A DNA stretch of 64,000 nt from Unio delphinus (GCA_029339505.1 JAQISU010000109.1:1578001-1642000); one strand, 5' to 3'. Counted from the stretch's first letter, positions 7,612 to 19,769 are shown. The notes: generated by a model not told the origin, from the letters alone. Translations and numbers: made by a program.

Positions 7612-8908
7612 AACGAATCCAGAATTCAGTGTGAATTTCCCCTCTCCGGTCCCAGTGAAGGAGATAGCGCTTGCAAAACTACGAATGTATCACAGTTGGC
7701 CTAATATCAGATCAAAATCATTTGGTGGTCAACAACCCAATAATTCACTGGTGTTCTCGTATAAGAATAAAGACGATGGTACCCCAGACTGGAATGTTGT
7801 TTCGATACCAACAGGGTCATACCAAATAGAACAAATCAATAATGAATTCGCGCGTAGAATAAAATCGATTACTGGAACAGAATCGAAAATCGCTATAACA
7901 GTTCATGAGCCGACGCTATCATCCGCAATTGAGATAAGCACAGAAGGATACGTAGTAGATATCTATCAAAGCTCAATAAGAACCGTACTAGGATGGCCTG
8001 AATTACCACCAGGGGGAGAAACCGTTAATTTACCAGAACCTAAAAAATCTGATTATATCACCGACGTGATAGCACCTGATAATCCAATAAAAGATTATCA
8101 AGAGTACAGGGTACCTATAGATTTTTTTGGTCTCGCATACCACGCAACTGGGAAAGAGAAGCCAGGGGAAGGAATAAAGGGACATTATTTTGCTATCAAA
8201 CCTGAAATCGTTAAAAATTTCACAGCAATGAATAATGATTTTTCACTGTTGTTAATATCTCTTAAATCCGGCTATCTCACCCGAGATGAATTTATCAGCG
8301 TTATAGAAATATGTAACAAAATCATCAATGACATGGAAACATTTAATTCACAAATTATTCGAGTTATATTAGATAACGATAATCCCTTATCGAGAACAAG
8401 ATTTGCATCAGACTATAAAATCCGCGTTGAAGATATCCCGACATTCAAACTACCGGGATATAACGTACCGGAACTAAAAAAACTTCTCACTGATGCCATC
8501 GATGTTGGTTTTAAAATAATTCATGACGCATGGAAAAAAACAGCATCACCGGAAATAAAAATCCTCAAACATAATAATGACCCAGATGGTGGCGGTAGGC
8601 ATATCGCTCCGTTCAACGTGAATATTTCATCGGTGATTGCGCTTAATTTAGTGTGTGATGTTATCGAAGGAAGCTATCAAATTAATCTCGAACGATCAAA
8701 TCAAGCTCAGCAAGGATATATTCTTTATTCGTTTGCACCAACAGCTCCTCCAGGATTCCTAATTATTGAAAACCCAATTAATCCTGTCTACATGCGATGC
8801 CATAATAATTCGTTAACCAGAATTAATTTCAAACTCACAGATCAGTCCAATAATCTAATTGATCTACAAGAGGAGGTGTTAGCGATTAGTTTGTTTGTGA
8901 AATCCTGA
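7517..8908 (+). CDS. Penton-like minor capsid protein
   Basis: A 463-residue protein, intact here. The N-terminus contains EFSVNFPSPVPVKEIALAKL and SWPNIRSKSF, typical of the Polinton/adintovirus minor capsid (penton) family. The C-terminus has HIAPFNVNIS, LYSFAPTAPPGF and a final strand-rich block (RINFKLTDQSNNLIDLQEE) that closes members of this family. It is expected to form the pentamers at capsid vertices and to work with the fibre-like protein upstream. The first ~60 codons overlap a second open frame that continues the membrane protein. The homologue at 34362-35727 is frame-broken near its C-terminus. Confidence 0.75.
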   Translation: MSIITMTTPQELLQRIVENTNPVQTSMISITSTNPEFSVNFPSPVPVKEIALAKLRMYHSWPNIRSKSFGGQQPNNSLVFSYKNKDDGTPDWNVVSIPTGSYQIEQINNEFARRIKSITGTESKIAITVHEPTLSSAIEISTEGYVVDIYQSSIRTVLGWPELPPGGETVNLPEPKKSDYITDVIAPDNPIKDYQEYRVPIDFFGLAYHATGKEKPGEGIKGHYFAIKPEIVKNFTAMNNDFSLLLISLKSGYLTRDEFISVIEICNKIINDMETFNSQIIRVILDNDNPLSRTRFASDYKIRVEDIPTFKLPGYNVPELKKLLTDAIDVGFKIIHDAWKKTASPEIKILKHNNDPDGGGRHIAPFNVNISSVIALNLVCDVIEGSYQINLERSNQAQQGYILYSFAPTAPPGFLIIENPINPVYMRCHNNSLTRINFKLTDQSNNLIDLQEEVLAISLFVKS

Positions 8909-8941
8909 AAGGATTTTCGTCCTAAGGACTTTCATCATAAA

Positions 8942-9219
8942 GACTGGATCAAATCATTTTATTATTTTTATTAACCAGAACTGAAAACTTTAGCAGCAGA
9001 GAGGGTGGATGACAACAAGTTGCGACCAAAATTAATTAAAAAATCGTTTTCATTTTTTTAGTTAAAATGATTTCATAGGGAGATTTCAATCATTTTTTTG
9101 TCTGAAAACGTTGTAGGGTTCGCCTTTTTTTGGTTAAAATAAGATTATAAGACCGCTCGTTTTAGGATTTCAATCAAATTTTGTCTAAAAACGTTGTAGG
9201 ATTCACCCTCTCTGCTGCT
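8942..9219. repeat. Terminal repeat of left Polinton
   Basis: The terminus reads CACCCTCTCTGCTGCT at 9204-9219, identical to the outer 16 bp of the right element. An inverted copy of the same 16 bp (AGCAGCAGAGAGGGTG) sits at 8992-9007, so the repeat is itself bounded by inverted 16-mers. Inside are two direct copies of a ~26-bp motif (TGTCTGAAAACGTTGTAGGG at about 9101 and TGTCTAAAAACGTTGTAGGA at about 9182). The inner edge ACTGGATCAAAT (8943 on) matches the inner edge of the right element's repeat. The partner terminus is outside the window. Confidence 0.85.
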
Positions 9220-11332
9220 CACCTTATAAGAAACATCTGTGATTATACAGAACAAAAACAATTATCATGTGCGTTTATATCCCTAGATCAAGAAAAAGCA
9301 TTCGACTATAAATTTATGTTAAAAACTTTGGAGTCTTTTGGTTTTCATCCAGACTTTATTAAATGGATCAAAATTTTTTATACTGATATTTGTTCATCAG
9401 TAATAGTCAATAATTTTATCTCGGCCCCCTTTTTAATCTCAAGAGGAGTCCGTCAGGGTTGCAGTCTTTCCCCCCTTTTATATGTAATAGTGTATGAACC
9501 TTTCGCAATCAAAATTCGAAACGACCCAGAAATTATAGGTATTAAGGTGCCAGGTGCAACAGAGGCCTGTTAAGATCTCCCTTTACGCGGATGATAGTAC
9601 AGGCTTCTGCTGCACGGACAAGTCGATCGAACGGTATTTATTTTGGTCTCGCATGTACGATCGTACTTCTGGTGCTAAGGTAAATTACAGTAAATCAAAC
9701 GGTATGTTCATGGGAAAATGGCATAACCGCAGTGATCACCCCTTTGGCATTTCTTGGATTGATAAGGCAAAAATTGTAGGTTTTCTTTTCGGCAACAATT
9801 TAAGTAACGATGATCACTGGAATAAAAATGTTACTAAACTTACGAATACACTATTACTATGGAAACGTAGAAATTTACCTCTTATTTCTAAGTCCCACGT
9901 TATCAATCTTTTAGCTTGCATCAAAATTTGGTATACTGCAACTGTGACTGATCTACCTAAACACTATGAAATTTTAATAAATAGAAATATCTATTTATTT
10001 TGGTCTCGCATGTACGATCGTACTTCTGGTGCTAAGGTAAATTATAGTAAATCAAACGGTATGTTCATGGGAAAATGGCATAACCGCAGTGATCACCCCT
10101 TTGGCATTTCTTGGATTGATAAGGCAAAAATTGTAGGTTTTCTTTTCGGTAACAATTTAAGTAAAGATGATTACTGGAACAAAAATGTTAATAAACTTAC
10201 AAATACACTATTACTATGGAAACGAAGAAATTTATCTCTCATCTCTAAGTCCCACATTATAAATCTTTTAGCGTACAGCAAAATTTGGTATACTGCAACC
10301 GTGACTGACCTACCTAAACATTACGAATGTTTAATAAATAGAAGTATTTTCACTTTTTTGTGGAACTCAAAATTTGAACCCCTTGCTAGGGCAGTAAGTG
10401 TCAATCCCCTTTGTGATGGGGGTTTGAATATTATACATCTGAAATGTAAAATACAATCAATACGTATACAACATATACAAAAACTGCTCGATGATGAATT
10501 TTCAGCCAAGTGGAAAGATTTTGCAAGATATTGGATAGGTTTACAATTAAGATTTTTCAACCCCAATATAGGCCTTAATAAATTTACTCATACGCTTCAT
10601 GTACCTGAATTTTATAAAAACTGCATAACCATTTTTAAAACTTTTCATCAAAATAATCCTGATCTTTGTTTTGGCAAAGTTCCTACAAACATTTTTTACC
10701 AACGACAATTACGAAATTATACCCTTAAGCCCAAAATAACTAAATTATATGATTTAAATTTTGACAATATATGGAAAAACTTGCACAATAAATTTTTAGA
10801 CCCCATCACTCGTGATGTATGTTTTAAAACCATACATGATATTTTACCAGTAAATTACAATATGTTCTTAAAGAAAATTTCTAGATCAAAGTTATGCAGT
10901 TTTTGCGGGGGGATAGAAACCACCGATCATTTATTTTTTGAGTGTAAATTAATACTTCCTTTACAGCATTTGATTATTAAATGGTTGAAAAAACTCTCAA
11001 GAAACTCTTTCAATACCTTTTACACTTTCCTTAAATTTGGTCTTATCCCGAATGGGGCCTCGTTCTCGGAACCTGAATTCGAGGACTTGTGCCTTTTATT
11101 ATGTGCTGAATATAAATATGCTATATGGATTAAACGTATACAAGCATATTTTCATAAAGAAGTAGTAACCAGTAACAGCTTGTTATCCTTCTTCTTATCC
11201 CGTTTAAAATGTAGAATCAAAACTGACTTTTATAGACTTAATATCGTTCATTTTATAGACAAATGGTGTTTAGCCGGACTATTTTGTTCCCTTTATAATT
11301 TTGAATTAGTAATAGATATAAGCTTAGACTAA
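9220..11332 (+). pseudogene. Tx1-like ORF2 (reverse transcriptase), broken
   Basis: Two frames (to 9573 and from about 9575) together cover RT motifs: ISLDQEKAFD (motif A region), GVRQGCSLSPLLY (motif B), ISLYADDSTGF (motif C, YADD), and the C-terminal zinc motif CSFCGGIETTDHLFFEC. The frame break is near 9572. The endonuclease domain and the start of RT are absent on this side of the junction. Codons 9635-10348 contain the duplicated block. Confidence 0.85.
9635..10348 (+). repeat. 357-bp in-frame tandem duplication in LINE ORF2
   Basis: The segment beginning TATTTATTTTGGTCTCGCAT occurs at 9635 and again at 9992. The unit is 357 bp (119 codons), so the frame is kept. The two copies are not identical: the first ends like the 52-kb LINE (EILINRN) and the second like the 58-kb LINE (ECLINRS). 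Confidence 0.85.
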
Positions 11333-12149
11333 CGTTATCTTACCTTTCTCTTTGATAAAATCCAGTTACACATAATCCTTGAATCTCCGTATATCGCCAT
11401 TTTTTAATCCACGTCTGCCGGTCTTCACGGTGCCTCAGGCTGCACGTGCTACCTTTCTCTCTCTTGTTTTGCTCGTGCCTTTACTTCCTATGTTAATATA
11501 AATTTGAATATAATTTGTAGGCTTCAATATTATAATTAAACAATTAATAATTTCAATAATTTTTCTATTTGTATACATTTATTGTATGTTTTTGCTAACA
11601 AAATAAGTATATCATTTTTGTATTCTAATACTATGTACTTTTGTGCGAATGTAAGTGGTGTGCATATATATTCTTGCATTATAATTAATTGATAATTTCA
11701 ATAATTTCCTATTCATATATATTTATTATATGTTTCTACTATTATGTGTAAATATAAGTGTTTTTAAATGTCTGTATGGGTAGTGAGTGTGGTGAAAATG
11801 TGTGCACGAGTGACGGGTGCTGGTGGGGGAGTTGACTTTCATTTGTATATTTTAATATGTAAATATTGAATAAACATTTTATGAAAAAAAACAAAAAAAA
11901 ACTTAAGTAGGTGTACTGGGATTCACTTACAGATTGATCACTTACTGTAAAATAAATAATATTAATCATTGTTGATATGGAGATGGTATTTGAAAATTAG
12001 TATAAAATGTGATACTATTTAGAAAAGGACATTTTCTCACTTACCTGGACCAGGGAGTACCGTGTGCAGTTAGCCGGTTTCCCAAAGATAGAGTAAGATC
12101 AAAGCTGAGAAAGCATATTTGAAAATTTGTTTGTTGAAATTCGTTGAAT

Positions 12150-12824
12150 ATGTATCGTCATGTTGAAATCAACTTTTCTAAATATGTCAATTCGGATATT
12201 TATCTACGAACCATCCGAGTAGACGGAAGAATGTCTCGCGAAGGCGCTCAGAAGACTTGAAACTGTTGGTGTTGACATTTCGGATATGAAAGGCATATAC
12301 AGAGAAGGGGAGAACGCCAAGAGACGGAAAAAGGCGTTACCGGAGACAGTATCAGTTACATTGCGAGACTTATAATTGATCTCCGAATACATTGGTTGCC
12401 CCTGTTTGACGATGACCTTATTATTAAAGACGTGTTAAAGGATTGTGGTGAAATCCTGGAAATAACCAGAGAAAAAACAATCATCAGCAAGGACACAATG
12501 ATGGAAAATGGTACGCGGATTGTGAACATTCGAACCACAGAATTTAATAGAAGAAACATCCCCCATATTGTGTCGCTAGGAATGTTCGGGATGCTGATAA
12601 CTATGAAAGGGAGACTCCCAATTTGCCTAAGATGCCGTCAGTCTGGCCACTTACGTAAAGATTGTCCAGACAAAGGGGCAAGTTATGCTTCGGTTGCAAA
12701 AAAATCAGCAACTGATAACCCCTCAACCACCTGCACCACACCCGCCAACACGATCAGTAGCAAAGAAACCTTCAACTTCAGAAGCGCGTTCGTCGGCGGA
12801 GAGCAGCACAGTCTCCCTTTATGA
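12150..12824 (+). pseudogene. Tx1-like ORF1 (gag-like, CCHC), broken
   Basis: Aligned with the intact ORF1 at 54428-55357: the start region (TIRVDGRMSREGA near 12210) and the 12396-12824 part are in different frames. The CCHC knuckle CLRCRQSGHLRKDCPDKG is intact. The Pro/Ser/Thr-rich C-terminal tail is short and runs into the ORF2 fragment. Confidence 0.75.
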
Positions 12825-13804
12825 GGATGATAGTACAGGTTTTTGTTGCACGGACAAATCGATCGAACGATATCTATTTTGGTCTCGCATGTACGGCCAC
12901 GCTTCTGGTGCTAAGGTAAATCACAGTAAGTCTAACGGTATGTTCATGGGAAAATGGCATAACCGCAGTGATCACCCATTTGGTATCTCTTGGATTGACA
13001 AACAAAAAATTTTAGGTTTTCATTTTGGCAATAATTTACGTAACGATGATCACTGGAATAAAAATGTTATCAAACTTATGACTACACTATTACTATGGAA
13101 ACGTAGAAATTTACATCTCATTTCTAAATCCCATGATATAAAGTTTGGTCAAATTCTAACAAAATATTTTCATCAACGACAGTTATAAGGCTATGTTCTT
13201 GAACCCAGAATAACTAAATTATACGATGTAAATGTCGACATTTGGAAAAATCTGCATAATAAATTTTTAGATCCCATCACTAGAGATGCGTGTTTCAAAA
13301 CAATACATGATATTTTACCCGTTAATTACAATATGTTTTTAAGGAAGATCTCTAAATCTAAGTGATGCGCTTTTTGCAGTGACATTGAAGCAATTGATCA
13401 TTTATCTTTTTTAATGTAAACTATTACTGCCACTACAAAAGCTTATTATCAGATGGTTAAAAGTACTTTCAAGAAAATCCTTCAATACCTTTTATACTTT
13501 TCTTAAATTCGGTCTTATCCCAAATGGGGCCTCGTTCCCGGAACCCGAATTCGAGGACTTGTGCCTTTTATTATGTGCTGGATATAAATATGCTATATGG
13601 ATAAAACGTATGCAAGCATATTATAATAAAGAAGTGGTAACAAGTCAAACCTTATTATCCTTCTTCCTTTCCCGATTAAAATCTAGAATTAGAACTGATT
13701 TGTACCGGCTGAACATAGTTCATTTTATTGACAAATGGTGTCTAGCTGGATTATTCTGTTCTCTTTTTAATTTTGAATTAGTCATTGATATAAGTTTAGA
13801 ATAG
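12817..13804 (+). pseudogene. Tx1-like ORF2 C-terminal fragments
   Basis: Pieces in different frames: 12817-13188 (from motif C to a truncated thumb region) and 13559-13804 (end of ORF2, ending VIDISLE). The zinc motif region (about 13365-13420) is broken by stop codons. No activity is possible from this copy. Confidence 0.8.
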
Positions 13805-14095
13805 TAAATATGTTTCGTGTAAGCATTTTGTATCACCAACTACATTATATAAACCAGCTTATAATTGCAATCATTTCATTTGTGTGTGGAAATATTTATG
13901 TCACATAATTAACGTACTTTTCTGTGCAAATATGCATTTTAAATGCATGAATGTGTGCGTGCATATCCATGAGTAAATATGTGAATGTATGCTAAAGCAT
14001 GTATGGGTGGGTGCATTTGGAAGTAAAGGGTCTCTATTCTGTATATTTTAATATGTAAATATTGAATAAAGATTTTATTAAAAATTAAAAAAAAG

Positions 14096-14796
14096 CTTAT
14101 GTAGGTGTACTGGGTTACACTTATAGACTGATCATGTACTAATAAAATAACATTAATCATTGTTGGTATGAAGATGTTTTATGAAAATTAGCATAATATG
14201 TAATCATATTTAGAAAATCACATTTGCTCAGTGCCCAAAGTTATCAAACCAAAGAACGGAAGCTTTTAGAATAAAAATTGAAAGCCCATAATCACGGATT
14301 TTCATCTGGAAAATATAGTCTTTTGGCGTACGTACAAATAAAACGATGCAACACTGTATCCACAAAGTTAACGCGGAATGTGGCGGTCCACAAAACATCT
14401 ATTTTAGTTCATTCCAAAACGAATTTAATCAAACAAAACGTAAATCGCCAACTACGTGAGTGCACATTTGGTTACAAATTAGTTAGCATGCAGCAAACGC
14501 TGTACATTTCGGATATCACGTTCAGTCGCCTGCTTCTTTTGAAAGATTTTTGTTGTTGTTGTGAGTCTATGAATTCATCCACATGCTCAACGTTGGCATC
14601 TCTACTTTCAAATAATCATAATAATAAAAATGAGGACTTTGTATGGCGCCTTATCTTTAGAAGCACTAAGCGCGTTATACCATCTAAAATGATATGACTA
14701 CACTAAAGAAAAACAAATGACAAAAACAATGAAATTGGAAAACATAAAAACATGCTGAAAACATATAAGATACAAAACCTTATTTGGTCTCTAAAT
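14096..14796. other. Intergenic, no supported gene
   Basis: It begins with sequence shared with the flank of LINE copy 1 (to about 14235). The 139-codon frame at 14278-14697 has no recognised motif and looks accidental. Nothing else is supported. Confidence 0.5.
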
Positions 14797-15955
14797 TTGT
14801 TAATACATTCCAAATAGGTGAGTTTTAAGAGTACTCTTAAAAGGGATTTCTGTGTCTTTGCGTCTAATTTCAATGGGCAATTCGTTCCAAATTACCTGGT
14901 TTGGAAATGAACATTGTCCATATGACTTCGTTTTCATAGTGGGAACAACGAGTATATGATTGTCTGAAGAAGAGCGTAAGTATCGTGCTGTTGTATACAC
15001 ATGGAGGAGGACGGATAGGTATGTTGGACTGGAGTCTGTCAGTGAAACATAGCACAGAGAACAAATTTTGTGTTTGATTCTGTATCGAATTGATAGCCAG
15101 TGTAGGGTACAAAGCAGTGGTGAGGTGATCTGATCGAGATACTCTAAAGAAGATCCGAACAGCTGTGTTTTGAATTTTTTGAAGTTTCTGGAGTAAATAT
15201 TGTGACGAACCAGACAGAATTGAGTTACAATAGTCCAGTCTTGAAAGTACTAATGAATACACAAGTTTTTTAATGGTATCAACTGAAGGATACTTACGAA
15301 TTGAACTGATACGTCTCAGTTCAAGATATGCAGCCTTGCATATGTTCATGACATGTTGGTGCAATGTGAGAGTACGTCTAGAGTAACACCTAGGTTTCGT
15401 ACAGACTATGAGAATTTAATGTTGGTGTTGCTGATATTTATTGTCTGAGGTAAAGGATGTGAATGAGAAAGTCTTTGTGTTGTGATCAGAATAGCCTCCG
15501 TTTTATTAGCATTCATCTGCAGCTTGTTACATGTCATCCCTGATCTCACATCAGAAATGCACCTTTTTATTCCTCGGATGATAGCATCAACTTCAGTTGG
15601 ATGGCTAGACTTGTATATTTGGGTGTCATCAGCGTACAATTGGTGAGACTCTGGGTGATCATCTGTGACAGTTAAGAGCGGCTGAGTGTATAGAATGATT
15701 TGAATAGGTCCAAGAATAAGCCAATATGGAACACCACAACATAGATCAACTGGGCTGGAATCTATTCCATTTGCAGATGTAATTTGTGTCCTGTTGACTA
15801 AGTAGGACTTGAACCACTGTAAGGCTATATTCTGAATGCCAAATACATGTTGGAGACGGTGAAGTAATATATCATAGTTTATTGTGTCAAATGATGCAGA
15901 AAAATCAAATGTTGGCTGACAAAGACGTACATTGACAAAAAGCAGCATGATCATG
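14797..15955 (-). mobile_element. CR1-like non-LTR retrotransposon fragment
   Basis: Minus-strand RT sequence in two frames (15954-15406, then 15364-14800). The first piece contains FDFSASFDTINYDILLHRLQ and LYADDTQIYK (motifs A and C). The second holds the C-terminal region with SRLDYCNSIL and VIWNELPIEIRR, typical of CR1/Jockey-group ORF2 ends. The frame break is near 15390. The 5' part of the element is missing. A related copy lies at 23.3-25.4 kb. Confidence 0.75.
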
Positions 15956-16928
15956 GATTTTGTACAGCATGAAGATCAATACTTTGGGGAGATACCCCAT
16001 TCTAGGCACCTCTACAATGTGTTTCTTATAGCCATGCGCGAAAGCTTCACATCACAAAGGAATATAACTGAAGTGCCCATCACCGGACAAGGACTTAACA
16101 ACCAAAGCAGTTTAGTGTGTACAGATTATTCATGATCCGAAGCCACGGGCATCCGCGGGGGGGGGGGGGGGAGTTGCACCTCACTTCACGCTTGGATGTT
16201 TTAATCGATTCTACAACATCCTTTTAGCTGTAAGCCTGTAATAAGATTTCAGCAACCCACCAAAATATAAAACAACCCAAATCTGACGGTGGGAGTTGCC
16301 TCACCCTGTGACTAAACTGAGTCCACTTTACTCATCCCTTTTGATTTTGGCTTTAACCTCATACCTACCCATTTCGTGGAAACCATACGTGTCAGTGACT
16401 GAATTTCTGAGAAAACTAGTTTCAGTGAAAGGACAGTACCCTAATGATTTCATTTGATGGAAACTGTACGTACATTGTACAATATCAATTTCATTCGATG
16501 GAAATTGTACATACGTCCAATGTAAAGCGTATAATGCGAATGAGAATTTAACCGAAAGTGGTGCAGGCTATGTTCAGACACGACGAACTTCTGAGAACAT
16601 ATCAATGTTTTTGGTATTCATATTAAAGTCGTTGATCCGACGCAGGAAGTAAGGAGGTGAAAGAATTATTGAAATACATATCTGAAACAGGAACACCAAA
16701 AGAATGCTTTCACCAATCTGATAAACTTTGTGCAAATGTGGCAACATAATCGTAGCTGATAGAAATGTTGTGTAAATATTATAACCATAACAAACACTAA
16801 AAAGGAAACAAGCAAAAACAGTAGCCAGAAGAAGAACAAAAATTGCCAGGAAATCCGCAGCAAATCATACGGACAAGCTTATTGCTTGCTTCCATCACCT
16901 GATGAGGCCCATGGAATAGTTATTATTG

Positions 16929-16931
<3 letters not shown>
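15956..16931. other. Intergenic DNA with G run
   Basis: No gene seen. It contains a run of about 14 G at 16158-16171 and a short repeated phrase (TTTCATTTGATGGAAACTGT near 16447 and a variant near 16490). Confidence 0.5.

Positions 16932-17019
<88 letters not shown>
16932..17019. repeat. (TA)n microsatellite
   Basis: An uninterrupted TA dinucleotide run of about 88 bp. The Ile/Tyr open frame across it is an artefact. Confidence 0.95.
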
Positions 17020-17020
<1 letters not shown>

Positions 17021-17732
17021 GGTGGGCTCCATTATTAAATGTTGTGCATCAGTGTATCTTGGACTTGACCTTGTTAATAATCAAGTTCGTGTTGTTCTTG
17101 ACAGAGGGTAAAGTTCTAAAAGCTCACTGCAGACAGGATTGCATTGCCTATTTAAGAATCGGATCAGGTATATGAAAGTAAGATTTGTGAGCTGATCCGT
17201 ACACAATTAGGTAATAATCAAGTTTCGATTTTGCTTACAAGCTGATCAGATAGCAGTAGAGTCGAGGTAAACTTTCGATTTTACCTGCGAGCTAACTCGT
17301 ACACAGTCAGGTAATAATCAAGTTTCAGTCTTTTTAAAAACCTTTATGAACATAACCAGTGTATGACTTTCCGGTCTGCTCTCCAGTCTTTGTTTGCCAC
17401 GCCTTGTATGAAATATAATGTCTTCTGAATTTTTTCTTTGTGATATGTAATTAGGGGATGGAAAGTTTAGACCAAATCAATGACCTGCAGATTTATTCTC
17501 CTCCACAACAGCGATAAGAGAACCGTTTAGATCGAAGTTAGTGCATACAGACAGATTCAAATTGAAAATTGTTCAACCCTTTGTCATGTTACTATATACT
17601 GTTAAAGTATATTAGAAGTTGACGTTTAGAGGTGTAGATACTTTTCGACATCAAGCAGATCAGCCATCTTAAAGTGTATATAATTTTTGGCTAAATTTGA
17701 GTTGCTCGCTGAAATAGCTAAAATGTGTCCTC

Positions 17733-17780
<48 letters not shown>

Positions 17781-18048
17781 TAACAATAAGGGTAATTATA
17801 TATTTCCTATATATACAATTGTTCAATGTTTCGGTGCCGTACGAAGCAACTGCAGTATGGTACGTCAACGGTGGAAATATCTAAATTTAATAAACAATTA
17901 GTAGTGAATGGTAATTATATATTTCCTATATATAAAAATAAAAATATAATTGTCAATGGTAATTATATATTTCCTATATATAAAACTGTAAACTGAAGAA
18001 CATTGTACTATTCATGGTGAGCATGATTGTAGTTCATTAATATATTTA

Positions 18049-18086
<38 letters not shown>

Positions 18087-19769
18087 GTCTTCAGTGTTGC
18101 AGTTTATAGTGATGTAACCTGTAGTACGGTGTTCCACACAGTCACATTATCTTGACACTAGGCCGACTAGTCCTAACACTAACCTCTTAACTATTTGTAT
18201 AGGTCTTTGTTATGTCCCAGCCATGGTAAAGCTAAACTGTAAGGCATAATCCCTTATAATACGCCATGCAATTATATACACATAAGGTTTCATAACAATA
18301 AATGGGATTGGCGTTTGACAAAATACCTGTTCAAAGGCGAGGCATGCTAGTACATTTTTATCTCTGTTTAAGCAAACATTTGATGTCAATTCAATGACAA
18401 ACTGGAGTTGAGGACTTCACAACTCCGGTATAGATTATTTGTCAGATCTTGATATTTTTCATGTTTACAAATGTGCAGGCCGTACATTCATTCTAACAAT
18501 TAAAATTTAAATGCAATGGATACCTGAGTAAAGTGGTGTCAATTTCAGTTGCAAAGAAAAATGTTTGGTTTCTTTTTGGTTGTTTTTTTATGCCGGAATA
18601 ATTTGTATGCATAGAAAACCCTGCCTATTGTCAAATATATTTAATAATGGTGTTGCTTATAGTCCTAACTATATACCAGGCTCTGAAAAATGTAGGTAAA
18701 TAGAGATTAAAAGCGGTTTAAATTAGTACAATTAGTGGTCATAAAGCAATCATATAAATTGATTTGATACAGATTTATTCATTTATGCATAATAAACTTC
18801 CCCATTAATTGTTGCATAAGATGCATTGCACTAAAATTATTGTGAGTATGCAGTTATAAAGTTTTCAAATTGCACAAGATAAATCAACAAATTAACATAT
18901 CTTAACAACAAAGGTGAAGCCATCGCTACTAACTAGTTTACGCTTTCCTTATTGAGTACTGCACTCAAGAACCTTAAACGTTATGGTACTTTCACCCGTA
19001 CGAGTTAACAAATAAGTAGTTATATTTTCTTTACTGGAGTTCTCGTGGATTTGCTCCAGTACAGAAAAGGATACATTAGTGATGTCCATGGGGTCATTTA
19101 TTGTGCTGATCGCAATTGGCTTTCCTAGATTCTCGGCTTCGCTACAGTCAAGGGCAAGTAAAATCTAGGTCTGTTCTGTTTTTCAGTGCCGTTCGAAGCA
19201 ACTTCAGTATGATACGTCAACTGTGGAAATATCTATATTTAATAAACAATTAGTAGTGAAGAATCGTACAACAACCAATTGATAACGTTACAAATTAATT
19301 TCTTCTCGGATCAAAAATATTTAATTGCACTAACACACAGTTTAAAAACGCAGTAATGACAATTATTGTCCTGTATATTAATACATGTAATCACTTAATG
19401 CTAGCCATCACTTTAAAAACAATATATCATGATAATTAAATGCTATACTCGCTATTCAATATAAAAAGCTTAAAGCTTTTACTTTTTCTATGCGTCCATT
19501 TGCTGCATTTGTCACATATTATCGCTTCCTGAGGTGATCACACTTCCAAAAGATATTTAACACAGAGTTCTGGCATACATTTTACTGCTATGACAAAATT
19601 GGTGCGAAGCAAACGTTTGTGTTGTCTTCAGAAATTCAGCATGGGACGATTCATTTATTAACTAAACTTTATCAAGTTGTCAGCAGCTTGGATCCTTTTT
19701 CTGGTCATATGTGCTAATGGGCATATGCTGTTCGTGACAAAATTTCCGCTCTTGATCCCCCTTCGGTGA
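17020..19769. other. Intergenic DNA with microsatellites and short repeats
   Basis: No gene seen. Contents: a loose tandem pair around GAGCTGATCCGTACACAATT (17190-17340); (AAT)n at 17733-17780; three copies of GGTAATTATATATTTCCTAT at 17790, 17910 and 17956; (GT)n at 18051-18084; and an ~80-bp block at 17829-17908 repeated at about 19180-19260 (GCAACTGCAGTATGGTACGT in the first, GCAACTTCAGTATGATACGT in the second). Confidence 0.6.

Larger units (their letters stand above)
1..9219 (+). mobile_element. Polinton/adintovirus-like element, partial (left copy)
   Basis: This is the right-hand part of a Polinton/Maverick-type element whose other end lies outside the window. It carries the same gene set, in the same order, as the complete element at 34021-49299 but in reverse orientation: PolB start (minus), then Cys-rich protein, HNH, small protein, structural protein, pVI-like, capsid, pX-like, protease, fibre-like, membrane and penton-like genes (plus), then the terminal repeat ending CTGCTGCT at 9219. 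The proteins are clearly homologous but diverged, and the terminal repeats differ in sequence while keeping the same layout, so this is a separate insertion and not a recent duplication. Capsid (in-frame stop) and protease (frame break) are damaged. The DNA right after the terminus is Tx1-like LINE ORF2. Confidence 0.9.
9220..11905 (+). mobile_element. Tx1-like LINE fragment (copy 1), ORF2 3' part
   Basis: Non-LTR retrotransposon sequence starting inside the RT domain (LIRNICDYTEQKQ) directly at the Polinton terminus, and running through the ORF2 end (11332), the 3' UTR and an A-rich tail. It is nearly identical to 57558-59845 in its second half. Damage includes loss of 9 bp (KAFDYKFM against KAFDKVNYKFM), an extra T near 9572 that breaks the frame, and a 357-bp in-frame duplication. 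The first duplicated segment resembles the copy at 52 kb more closely and the second resembles the 58-kb copy. Most likely the Polinton inserted into an existing LINE, since the junction is exactly at the Polinton end. Confidence 0.85.
12039..14095 (+). mobile_element. Tx1-like LINE (copy 2), internally deleted
   Basis: A degenerate copy with ORF1 sequence (about 12150-12815) joined directly to the RT motif C region of ORF2 (from 12817), so the endonuclease and most of RT are deleted. The RT motif reads LYEDD instead of LYADD. A further deletion lies in the ORF2 C-terminal half around 13150. The 3' UTR runs to an A-rich tail at about 14080-14092. The sequence just beyond (GTAGGTGTACTGGGTTACAC) matches the one beyond copy 1. 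Confidence 0.8.

Noticed and set aside
14278..14697. 139-codon ORF
   Set aside because: No recognisable motif or homologous copy; composition is like the surrounding intergenic DNA.
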